Origin: Sphingomonadales bacterium
Lineage (GTDB): Bacteria; Pseudomonadota; Alphaproteobacteria; Sphingomonadales; Sphingomonadaceae
Length of the DNA: 5,033 nucleotides
Direction: 5' to 3'
Assembly: GCA_028868335.1 (NCBI GenBank)
Contig: JAGWUU010000227.1
Span: 1-5,033, forward strand
The position numbers and the translations under genes are program-made. Of this stretch, positions 1 through 5,033 are shown one piece after another. Within the stretch, counting starts at the first letter, position 1, and each line of letters starts with the position of its first letter. Under the pieces are notes generated by a model, which saw nothing but the letters and a program-made list of their open reading frames with translations, ran no database searches and was not told where the DNA came from.

Positions 1-2
1 TC

Positions 3-776
3 ATCGTCGGCCTGTCAGCCACACTGGGCATGGGCTTCTATCTCTATTTCGGCCACTTGTCGGATCGAGTAGGGCGCAAGAAGCCGATCGTCTGGGGCTA
101 TGTACTGACACTTGCGGCCATGTTCCCTGTCTTCTGGCTAATGGGCGCCCACGCCAATCCGGGATTGACCACTGCGTCGGAACGCGCGCCTGTGGTGATT
201 TCGGGAACGAACTGCATTTACAGCCCGTTCGCATCGGAACAGTCGACCAATTGCGGCAAGCTGCTGGGTGATCTGACCGCGCTCGGCGTACCCTACAAGG
301 TGTCAGAAGATACACGGAAGGACGCGCGCATCACTGTGGCCGGCACCGAATTGCCGATGACTGCCTTCGCCTGGTCTGACAAGGCCCTGCGCAGCAAGCA
401 ATTACAGGCGCTGATGGGCAAGGCGGGCTATGATCTTGCCAAGGTCAAGCCAACGCTGACGGACAGCCTGATCATCGGCTTTGCGCTGCTGGTGATGATG
501 GCGCTATCGGGAGCGACCTATGGCCCCGTCGCCGCCCTGCTGTCGGAAATGTTCCCGCCCCGGATCCGTTATTCCTCAATGTCGATTCCATACCACATTG
601 GCACCGGGTATTTTGGCGGGTTTCTGCCGTTCATCTCTGGCTACATCGTCGCCAAGACCGGCAACCCTTATAACGGGCTATGGTACACTTGGGGCGTCGT
701 GCTGATGGCGCTGCTGGTTTCGGTGTGGGGTCTCAAGAGCGGGCTGCCGCGCGATTATGGTGACGATGCCACCTGA
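3..776 (+). CDS. MHS-family MFS transporter, C-terminal half (5' end outside window)
   Basis: Inner-membrane secondary transporter of the major facilitator superfamily; 257 residues are visible and the reading frame is open to the left edge. Visible residues 17-28 read GHLSDRVGRKKP, the MFS motif A of a cytoplasmic loop. Only about four hydrophobic segments follow (about 29-48, 154-183, 191-216, 226-244), so this is the second motif A copy (loop 8-9) and the segments are TM9-TM12. The stretch SEMFPPRIRYSSMSIPYHIG (181-200), followed by FGGFLPF, is typical of the metabolite:H+ symporter (MHS) group that includes ProP, KgtP and ShiA. The substrate cannot be told from this half. Between TM9 and TM10 lies a polar insertion of about 100 residues (50-152) with two cysteines (71 and 84), predicted to face the periplasm; most MHS proteins have a short loop there. 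The stop codon lies inside the start of the alanine racemase gene, suggesting coupled translation. Family call is firm; substrate unknown. Confidence 0.9.
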   Translation: MVGLSATLGMGFYLYFGHLSDRVGRKKPIVWGYVLTLAAMFPVFWLMGAHANPGLTTASERAPVVISGTNCIYSPFASEQSTNCGKLLGDLTALGVPYKVSEDTRKDARITVAGTELPMTAFAWSDKALRSKQLQALMGKAGYDLAKVKPTLTDSLIIGFALLVMMALSGATYGPVAALLSEMFPPRIRYSSMSIPYHIGTGYFGGFLPFISGYIVAKTGNPYNGLWYTWGVVLMALLVSVWGLKSGLPRDYGDDAT

Positions 777-1809
777 ACCACCCCCCGCCGCGTTGCGGCT
801 AGCGATCGACGAAGCGGCGCTGCAGGACAACTGGCGCGCGCTGGACGCGCTCTCCGGCAAGGCAGCCGCCGGGGCTGCGGTCAAGGCGGATGCTTATGGG
901 CTGGGCGTTGACGTCGCGGTGCCAGCGTTGCGCGATGCTGGATGCCGCGACTTCTACGTTGCGCATTGGGTTGAGGCTATCCCCGCGCTCGGCCACGTGT
1001 CGGCAGGGTCCATTGGTGTGCTTCACGGTCTGCTGAACGCGCAGGAAGCGTCGTTCGCGAAGGCGATCGGAGTGCGGCCGGTGATCAACTCGCTTCGTCA
1101 GGCGCGGTTGTGGCTGGATGCGGGAGGCGGCCCTTGCGATCTGATGGTCGATACCGGGATCAATCGGTTGGGCTTGCCCTTGACCGATCTTGGCAATCCA
1201 CTGATTGCCGAACTCGCCGTCGACGTCTTGCTTTCGCACCTTGCCTCCGCCGATGAGGATTCGCCGCTCAATGCCGTTCAACTTGCGCGGTGGAACGATG
1301 CCCGACAAGCAGTGGCACACCAACGCGCCAGTCTAGCTAACAGCGCCGGAATCACCCTGGGCGCAGCATTCCATGGCGATCTTACTCGGCCAGGCATCGC
1401 TTTGTATGGCGGAATTCCTTGTCCGGCCCTGCAGGGACGAATCCGGCAGGTTGTACGCCCGGAAGCGGCGCTGATTCAGGTACGCCAGCTCGTGGCCGGT
1501 GACAGCGTGGGTTACAATGCCACCTTTACCGCGCCTGCGCCAATGCGCGTCGGCGTGATCAGCCTGGGCTATGCCGATGGCTATCTGCGCGCATGGTCGG
1601 GCAAGGGCAGTATGCTTTCGGGCGATCGACAGCTGCCCGTGTTGGGCCGGGTGTCCATGGACATGACAGTGATCGACCTTTCCTCCGCTCCTGACCTTGC
1701 AGAGGGAGATTGGGTGGCGGTCGACTACGATCTGCCCCGCGCCGCTGCCTCAACTGGCCTGTCCCAATACGAACTGCTCACCACCTTGGGGCGTCGCTTT
1801 CCGCGTTGA
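757..1809 (+). CDS. alr: alanine racemase (PLP-dependent)
   Basis: Cytoplasmic enzyme interconverting L- and D-alanine and supplying D-alanine for peptidoglycan; 350 residues, close to the usual 350-370, with both fold-type III domains complete. The PLP-binding lysine is K43 in AVKADAYGLG. The substrate-carboxylate arginine is R137 in VDTGINRLG. The second catalytic base is Y253 in VGYNATFTAP. The C-terminal beta domain carries LGYADGYLR (270-278), GRVSMDM (297-303) and the closing SQYELLTTLGRR. The lysine that is normally carbamylated two residues before DTG is M130 here. The start is uncertain: ATG 757 overlaps the transporter by 20 bases, ATG 766 overlaps it by 11, and no good Shine-Dalgarno sits before either, which fits re-initiation after the transporter stop. 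A palindrome spans the stop codon. It could be called dadX rather than alr, but no dadA is seen nearby. Family call is very secure. Confidence 0.95.
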   Translation: MVTMPPEPPPAALRLAIDEAALQDNWRALDALSGKAAAGAAVKADAYGLGVDVAVPALRDAGCRDFYVAHWVEAIPALGHVSAGSIGVLHGLLNAQEASFAKAIGVRPVINSLRQARLWLDAGGGPCDLMVDTGINRLGLPLTDLGNPLIAELAVDVLLSHLASADEDSPLNAVQLARWNDARQAVAHQRASLANSAGITLGAAFHGDLTRPGIALYGGIPCPALQGRIRQVVRPEAALIQVRQLVAGDSVGYNATFTAPAPMRVGVISLGYADGYLRAWSGKGSMLSGDRQLPVLGRVSMDMTVIDLSSAPDLAEGDWVAVDYDLPRAAASTGLSQYELLTTLGRRFPR

Positions 1810-1823
1810 TGCTGCGCAGCATC
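1808..1823. repeat. Perfect 16-base palindrome over the alr stop (terminator stem or operator half)
   Basis: GATGCTGCGCAGCATC is a perfect inverted repeat whose first two bases are the last two of the alr stop codon. As RNA it can form a 6-bp stem with a GCGC loop, followed by GATTTGTTG, a tail too poor in T to be a convincing intrinsic terminator. Its core TGCTGCGCAGCA also resembles the TGC-rich elements reported for PhaR binding, so it may be part of the phaR control region instead. The palindrome is seen directly; either role is inference. Confidence 0.5.
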
Positions 1824-1828
1824 GATTT

Positions 1829-1853
1829 GTTGCATTGCCGTTGCTGCAAGTGC
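1829..1853. promoter_or_regulatory. Candidate PhaR operator: TGC-rich tract upstream of phaR
   Basis: TGC triplets begin at 1831, 1836, 1842, 1845 and 1851. GTTGC occurs at 1829 and again at 1840, exactly 11 bases (about one helical turn) apart, and TTGCTGCAA (1841-1849) is a short palindrome. PhaR proteins of Paracoccus and relatives are known to bind TGC-rich sequences and to repress phaP and often their own gene. Position 45-70 bases before the phaR start fits autoregulation. A weak promoter, TTGCAT (1830-1835), an 18-base spacer and TAACGT (1854-1859) preceded by TG, would lie under the tract; that promoter is only a guess. Confidence 0.4.
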
Positions 1854-1868
1854 TAACGTGCGACGAAA

Positions 1869-1885
1869 GCGGAATTGATCTCCGC
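1869..1885 (+). promoter_or_regulatory. Small hairpin in the phaR leader
   Basis: GCGGA (1869-1873) and TCCGC (1881-1885) form a perfect 5-bp stem with a 7-base loop ending directly before the Shine-Dalgarno AGGGGA (1886-1891) of phaR. It would leave that site exposed, so any effect on translation is uncertain. Stems of this size occur by chance in GC-rich DNA. Confidence 0.25.
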
Positions 1886-1897
1886 AGGGGACAGGGC

Positions 1898-2449
1898 ATG
1901 AGCGACGCAAGCGGCGAAACCGTCATTATCAAGAAATACGCCAACCGGCGTCTCTACAATACGAAGTCTTCAAGCTACATCACGCTGGATCACCTGGCGA
2001 AGATGACCCGCGACGGCGTGGACTTCAAGGTGCTCGACGCCAAGAGCGGGGCGGACATCACCCATTCGATCCTGACCCAGATCATCATGGAAGAAGAGAG
2101 CGGTGGGGGGGAGCAGATGTTGCCCGTCAACTTCCTGCGTCAACTGATCGCGATGTACGGCAATTCGATGCAAGGGTTGGTGCCGCACTATCTGGAAGCC
2201 TCGATGGACAATTTCCGTTCGAACCAGGCCAAGCTGCGCGAAGCCTTCGAGGCTAGCCTCGGCGCCAATCCCCTTGCCAAGCTGGCTCAACAGAATTTCG
2301 CCATGTTCAAGGCCGCCGCCTCAGCCTTCGTTCCCGGTCTTGCGGACGAAAAGGATCAATCCAAGGACGGGGATCGCGAAGACGAAATCGCTGCGCTCCG
2401 TGCACAGATGGCGGCGATGCAGGAAAAGCTCGACAAGCTGGGAAAATAA
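1898..2449 (+). CDS. phaR: polyhydroxyalkanoate synthesis repressor PhaR
   Basis: Transcriptional regulator that senses polyhydroxyalkanoate: in characterised species it represses the phasin gene phaP and often itself, and leaves DNA when it binds nascent polymer granules. The 183-residue product starts with the PHB/PHA accumulation regulator DNA-binding domain (about 9-68), with its hallmark IKKYANRRLYNT (11-22), SSSYITL (24-30) and THSILTQIIMEEE (55-67). The short PHB_acc segment follows at about 75-114 (LPVNFLRQLIAMYG onward). The tail (about 160-182) is charged with leucine/methionine heptad spacing, a probable coiled coil. The ATG at 1898 is chosen because AGGGGA (1886-1891) lies 6 bases upstream and the domain begins right after; the frame is open further upstream through the end of alr but that stretch has no family similarity. 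A G7 run (2105-2111) encodes the linker between the two domains. No phaC, phaP or other pha gene lies in the window, so the targets are probably elsewhere. Confidence 0.93.
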   Translation: MSDASGETVIIKKYANRRLYNTKSSSYITLDHLAKMTRDGVDFKVLDAKSGADITHSILTQIIMEEESGGGEQMLPVNFLRQLIAMYGNSMQGLVPHYLEASMDNFRSNQAKLREAFEASLGANPLAKLAQQNFAMFKAAASAFVPGLADEKDQSKDGDREDEIAALRAQMAAMQEKLDKLGK

Positions 2450-2514
2450 TCGGCCGCCTGGCTGCTTCGGATCGACGTTGCAGCTCCCAACCGTCGGTTC
2501 GCCGTCCATAGTGT

Positions 2515-2543
2515 TTGAACCGCACTTCATGTGCCGCTAACAG
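2515..2543 (+). promoter_or_regulatory. Weak candidate promoter for proS
   Basis: TTGAAC (2515-2520), a 17-base spacer and TAACAG (2538-2543) resemble a housekeeping -35/-10 pair, with a good -35 but only three of six bases matching at -10. Transcription would then begin around 2550, the A of the proS ATG, implying a leaderless or nearly leaderless message, in keeping with the lack of a Shine-Dalgarno there. The 100-base gap has no T-tailed terminator for phaR, so read-through from phaR is also possible. Confidence 0.2.
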
Positions 2544-2549
2544 CGCGGC
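2533..2549 (+). promoter_or_regulatory. Hairpin abutting the proS start codon
   Basis: GCCGC (2533-2537) can pair with GCGGC (2545-2549), leaving a 7-base loop; the stem ends at the base before the proS ATG. An alternative register pairs CGCT (2535-2538) with AGCG (2542-2545). If the message starts upstream this would occupy the ribosome-binding area. It is incompatible with a leaderless transcript starting at 2550, so only one of the two ideas can matter. Chance is a fair explanation in GC-rich DNA. Confidence 0.25.
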
Positions 2550-4100
2550 ATGAGTCAGACTTCGAACATCCGTCACGCCCTGTCCGTCACCCGCGAAGCC
2601 GATTTCGCCGCCTGGTACCAGGAAGTCATTGCCGAGGCCGAAATGGCCGAGGAAAGCGGCGTGCGCGGCTGCATGGTGATCAAGCCGTGGGGCTATGGCA
2701 TCTGGGAACGCATCCAGAAGCTGATGGACGAACGCATCAAGGAAGCGGGCGTCGAGAACTGCTACTTCCCGCTGTTCATCCCGCTGTCCTACTTCGCCAA
2801 GGAAGCCGAGCACGTCGATGGCTTCGCCAAGGAAATGGCGGTTGTTACCCATCACCGCCTTATCGGCGACGGCAAGGGCGGGCTGGTCCCCGATCCCGAT
2901 GCGAAGCTCGAAGAGCCGCTGATCGTCCGCCCGACTTCCGAAACCGTGATCGGCGCGGCGATGAGCCGCTGGGTGCAATCGTGGCGCGATCTGCCGCTGC
3001 TGACAAACCAGTGGGCGAACGTGGTACGCTGGGAAATGCGCACGCGCATGTTCCTGCGCACCAGCGAATTCCTCTGGCAGGAAGGCCACACCGCCCACAC
3101 CGACCGCGCCGACGCCATGGCCGAAACCCTGCGCGCGCTGGAAATGTACCGCTCGTTTGCCGAGGACGACCTGTCCATGCCGGTGATCGCGGGCGAGAAG
3201 CCTGAGAACGAGCGCTTTCCCGGTGCGGTGGCAACCTATTCGATCGAAGCCATGATGCAGGATGGCAAGGCGCTGCAGGCGGGCACCTCGCACTACCTGG
3301 GTACCGGCTTCGCCGAAGCGGCGGGCATTCGCTATCAGGATCGCGAGGGCGGCCAGCAGTTTTGCCACACTACCAGCTGGGGCGTCTCCACCCGTCTGAT
3401 CGGCGGCGTGATCATGACCCATGGCGACGATAACGGCCTGCGCGTGCCGCCCGCCATCGCCCCGCACCAGATCGTCATCGTCCCGATGCTGCGCGATGTG
3501 CCCGAGGACGGCGAGATCATCGATTACTGCAAGGCGTTGCAGCGCGAGCTTGCCGCGCAGCGCGCGCTGGGCGAGCCGGTGCGCGTCCACCTGGACCTGC
3601 GCGCGGGCAAGGCGGCGAACAAGCGCTGGGGCTGGGTGAAGAAGGGCGCGCCGGTGATCGTCGAGGTCGGCGGGCGCGATGTGGCAGGCGGCAATGTCAG
3701 CTGGTTCCGCCGCGACGTGATGTACAACGATGCGGGCAAGATCGCGAGTTCGATCGATCCGCGCGACAAATTCGTCGCCATGGCCGCCGCAGTGCTCGAG
3801 GATATTCAGGGCGACCTCCACGGCGAGGCGGAGAAGCGCCGCGATGCGAACATCGTGCGGGGCGTCGATACGCTGGGCGCGCTGGGCGAATGCTTCGCCG
3901 AAAGCCAGCGCTATCCGGGCTGGGCGGAAATGGCCTGGGCGCGCCCGACCGGTGCGGCGCTGGAAGCAGTTGTGCAACAACTCAAGACGCTTAAGCTGAC
4001 CATCCGCAATACGCCGAGGCAGGCGGAGCCGGTTTCCGGCACTTGCCCGTTCACCGGCCAGCCCGCGGTGGAAAGGATCTACGTCGCGCGATCGTACTGA
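2550..4100 (+). CDS. proS: prolyl-tRNA synthetase, eukaryote/archaeal-type (ProS type 3)
   Basis: Class II aminoacyl-tRNA synthetase that charges tRNA-Pro with proline in the cytoplasm; 516 residues. Motif 1 region: MVIKPWGYGIWERI (42-55). TxE loop: RPTSET (127-132). Motif 2: RWEMRTRMF then EFLWQEGHTAH (160-183). Proline pocket: QAGTSHYLGTGF (243-254). Motif 3: HGDDNGLRVPPAIAP (291-305), leading directly into the anticodon-binding domain (about 306-410). There is no large editing insertion between motifs 2 and 3, and the protein ends in ARSY with the C-terminal tyrosine; both mark the eukaryote/archaeal type, unlike the bacterial-type enzyme of many alphaproteobacteria. The C-terminal zinc subdomain is decayed: of the usual four cysteines only C499 is evident. 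An in-frame TAA at 2538 rules out a start upstream of 2550; no clear Shine-Dalgarno precedes it. The DUF805 gene follows after 24 bases. Identity is very secure. Confidence 0.96.
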   Translation: MSQTSNIRHALSVTREADFAAWYQEVIAEAEMAEESGVRGCMVIKPWGYGIWERIQKLMDERIKEAGVENCYFPLFIPLSYFAKEAEHVDGFAKEMAVVTHHRLIGDGKGGLVPDPDAKLEEPLIVRPTSETVIGAAMSRWVQSWRDLPLLTNQWANVVRWEMRTRMFLRTSEFLWQEGHTAHTDRADAMAETLRALEMYRSFAEDDLSMPVIAGEKPENERFPGAVATYSIEAMMQDGKALQAGTSHYLGTGFAEAAGIRYQDREGGQQFCHTTSWGVSTRLIGGVIMTHGDDNGLRVPPAIAPHQIVIVPMLRDVPEDGEIIDYCKALQRELAAQRALGEPVRVHLDLRAGKAANKRWGWVKKGAPVIVEVGGRDVAGGNVSWFRRDVMYNDAGKIASSIDPRDKFVAMAAAVLEDIQGDLHGEAEKRRDANIVRGVDTLGALGECFAESQRYPGWAEMAWARPTGAALEAVVQQLKTLKLTIRNTPRQAEPVSGTCPFTGQPAVERIYVARSY

Positions 4101-4124
4101 TCGCCAGCCAGTGGGAGTGGGATC

Positions 4125-4709
4125 ATGTTGGGTGCGATCAAGTACGGCCTGAGCAAGCTGCTCGACCCGAGCGGACGCGATGGGCGGCAGACGTTCTGGT
4201 ACTTCGTCCTGTTCGTCGTGGTCCTGCGCTTCGTCGCGGGCATGGTGATTTCGATCCCGCTGACCACGCGAACCATCACCAGCGCGGTCGAGGCCGCCAA
4301 GGCCGGTGCCGATCCCGCTGCCGCGCAGGCGCAGACCATGGCTGCAGTTACCGCGATGATGCCGCAGCTTGCTTATTATGGCATGGCAGTGGGCGCGGTC
4401 TCGATGCTGTTGCTCGCCGCGGCGTTGGTTCGCCGCCTGCATGACAGCGACATGAGCGGGTGGTGGGTGCTGTTGCCGGGTGCGATCTATGCCTATGCGC
4501 TGGCGCGCACGCCCGAACAGGTGGCCAAGGCCATGGAGATCATGCAGCATATGGACGGGAAGACGCCGCCCAATCCCATGACCATGATGCAGGGGCAGGG
4601 CGCAATGATGATCTTGCCATGGATTCCGGTGCTGATCGCCATCTGGTTCGGCGTACGCGCCTCCACCCCTGGCCCCAATCGTTTCGGCGATGCACCGGTG
4701 AACTTCTGA
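4125..4709 (+). CDS. DUF805 family inner-membrane protein
   Basis: Integral membrane protein of unknown function; 194 residues. DUF805 hallmarks are present in order: GRDGRQTFWYF (17-27) leading into TM1 (about 24-46), RRLHDSDMSGWW (103-114) between TM2 (about 83-102) and TM3 (about 112-126), TM4 (about 161-176), and the closing PGPNRFGDAP (182-191). Many family members have 110-150 residues; the extra length lies in an Ala-rich loop (about 48-80) and a Met-rich loop (about 127-160), where residues 137-162 hold eight methionines and one histidine. GGGAG (4113-4117) sits 7 bases before the ATG, supporting this start. It lies 24 bases after proS and 40 bases before rnr, so a shared transcript is likely. 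The neighbours do not reveal its role. Family membership is well supported by the motifs; function unknown. Confidence 0.88.
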   Translation: MLGAIKYGLSKLLDPSGRDGRQTFWYFVLFVVVLRFVAGMVISIPLTTRTITSAVEAAKAGADPAAAQAQTMAAVTAMMPQLAYYGMAVGAVSMLLLAAALVRRLHDSDMSGWWVLLPGAIYAYALARTPEQVAKAMEIMQHMDGKTPPNPMTMMQGQGAMMILPWIPVLIAIWFGVRASTPGPNRFGDAPVNF

Positions 4710-4723
4710 CCCGGTTGTAACGC

Positions 4724-4737
4724 GCCGCGAAAGCGGC
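4724..4737 (+). promoter_or_regulatory. GNRA-tetraloop hairpin in the rnr leader
   Basis: GCCGC (4724-4728), GAAA, GCGGC (4733-4737) is a perfect 5-bp stem capped by a C(GAAA)G tetraloop, an exceptionally stable RNA loop class. There is no T-run after it, so it is not an intrinsic terminator. It lies just before the rnr Shine-Dalgarno AAGG (4739-4742). A second GCGGC at 4745-4749, touching the ATG, could pair with the same GCCGC instead and would enclose that site. The hairpins are visible; regulation is inference. Confidence 0.4.
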
Positions 4738-4749
4738 CAAGGCTGCGGC

Positions 4750-5033
4750 ATGGCCCGTCCTCCCAAGCCGCAGCCCGGCATGCCCACCCGCAAGCAGGTG
4801 CTCGATTTCATCGCGCAGTCACCCGAACCCGCCGGCAAGCGGGAGATTGCCCGCGCCTTCGGCCTCAAGGGGCAGGAAAAGATCGCGCTCAAGGCGCTGC
4901 TGCGCGACATGGCGGACGAAGGACTGATCGACGGCAAGCGCACCGCTTTTCACCGCATGGGCGGCGTCCCGCGTGTCACCGTGCTGCGCGTGGTGGACAT
5001 CGACGATGGCGAGGCGATAGCCATTCCCGATGC
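4750..5033 (+). CDS. rnr: ribonuclease R, N-terminal part (3' end outside window)
   Basis: Start of a 3'-to-5' exoribonuclease of the RNase II/RNB family, which degrades structured RNA in the cytoplasm and takes part in RNA quality control. About 95 residues are visible. After a short basic, proline-rich lead (1-12), residues about 13-62 form the RNase R-type winged helix: RKQVLDFIAQ, then GKREIARAFGLKGQEKIALK (29-48), then LLRDMADEGLI. The next stretch, GGVPRVTVLRVVDIDDGEAI, is the usual alphaproteobacterial link toward the cold-shock domain. The catalytic RNB and S1 domains would lie beyond the window and cannot be checked. ATG 4750 is chosen because AAGG (4739-4742) lies 7 bases upstream; ATG 4780 (codon 11) is possible but would remove only the basic lead. 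It is 40 bases downstream of the DUF805 gene and probably in the proS transcript. The call rests on the N-terminal pattern alone. Confidence 0.85.
   Translation, partial: MARPPKPQPGMPTRKQVLDFIAQSPEPAGKREIARAFGLKGQEKIALKALLRDMADEGLIDGKRTAFHRMGGVPRVTVLRVVDIDDGEAIAIPD

Noticed and set aside
799..1323. A 174-codon minus-strand frame inside alr
   Set aside because: Fully antisense to a clear alanine racemase, low-complexity composition and no recognisable motif.
1697..1897. Upstream in-frame extension of phaR into alr
   Set aside because: The frame is open but the 67 extra residues show no PhaR similarity, overlap the racemase coding end, and a strong Shine-Dalgarno sits before ATG 1898.
2490..2500. 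AACCGTCGGTT inverted repeat as a phaR terminator
   Set aside because: The stem is only 4-5 bp and has no T-run after it; too weak to call.
2529..2540. Tiny upstream frame ATG-TGC-CGC-TAA just before proS, as a leader peptide
   Set aside because: Only three codons, no Shine-Dalgarno, no proline codons, and no attenuator-like structure with a T-run.
2531..3205. Plus-strand 224-codon frame overlapping proS
   Set aside because: Out-of-frame shadow of the prolyl-tRNA synthetase; Arg/Pro/His-rich composition typical of a shifted GC-rich frame.
2307..4943. An 878-codon open frame on the minus strand, antisense to proS, the DUF805 gene and the start of rnr
   Set aside because: It is in exact codon register with proS and the DUF805 gene, so its stops would need the + strand codons TTA, CTA or TCA, which these GC-rich genes avoid. 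The product is rich in His, Arg, Ala and Gln with no recognisable domain. It is a shadow of codon bias.
1..5033. Mobile element, phage, CRISPR, toxin-antitoxin or defence system
   Set aside because: No transposase, integrase, terminal inverted repeats, regularly spaced direct repeats or small paired genes were found; gene content and codon use look uniform and chromosomal.

Overview
The window looks like chromosomal DNA of a GC-rich alphaproteobacterium, most likely a sphingomonad (Sphingomonadales). The evidence is the strong G/C preference at third codon positions, a PhaR-type polyhydroxyalkanoate regulator, a DUF805 membrane protein, an RNase R N-terminus of alphaproteobacterial style, and a eukaryote/archaeal-type prolyl-tRNA synthetase. 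The order assignment is inference; no 16S or other marker is present. All recognisable genes lie on the + strand and are densely packed. I see no tRNA, rRNA, CRISPR array, IS element or phage gene, and no intergenic gap longer than about 100 bases.

Layout: (1) positions 3-776, the C-terminal half of an MHS-family MFS transporter cut by the left edge, with an unusual extracytoplasmic insertion of about 100 residues; (2) 757-1809, alanine racemase, whose start overlaps the transporter's end, so the two are probably translationally coupled; (3) 1810-1897, an 88-base gap with a perfect palindrome at the racemase stop codon and a dense TGC-rich tract, a candidate PhaR autoregulatory operator; (4) 1898-2449, phaR; (5) 2450-2549, a 100-base gap with a weak promoter candidate and a small hairpin abutting the next start; (6) 2550-4100, proS; (7) 4125-4709, a DUF805 membrane protein 24 bases after proS; (8) 4750-5033, the start of rnr (RNase R), cut by the right edge.

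The genes fall into two probable transcription groups plus a single gene. Transporter plus alr form an overlapping pair that may link uptake of a small solute with D-alanine supply for peptidoglycan. phaR stands alone with its own leader. proS, the DUF805 gene and rnr are closely spaced and probably co-transcribed, combining tRNA charging, an unknown inner-membrane protein and structured-RNA decay.

I did not find a clearly new multi-gene system; this is mainly housekeeping sequence. The points most worth a second look are the TGC-rich tract before phaR, the transporter's insertion, the alanine racemase in which the usual carbamylated lysine is a methionine, the ProRS with a decayed zinc site, the Met-rich loop in the DUF805 protein, and the alternative hairpins before rnr.
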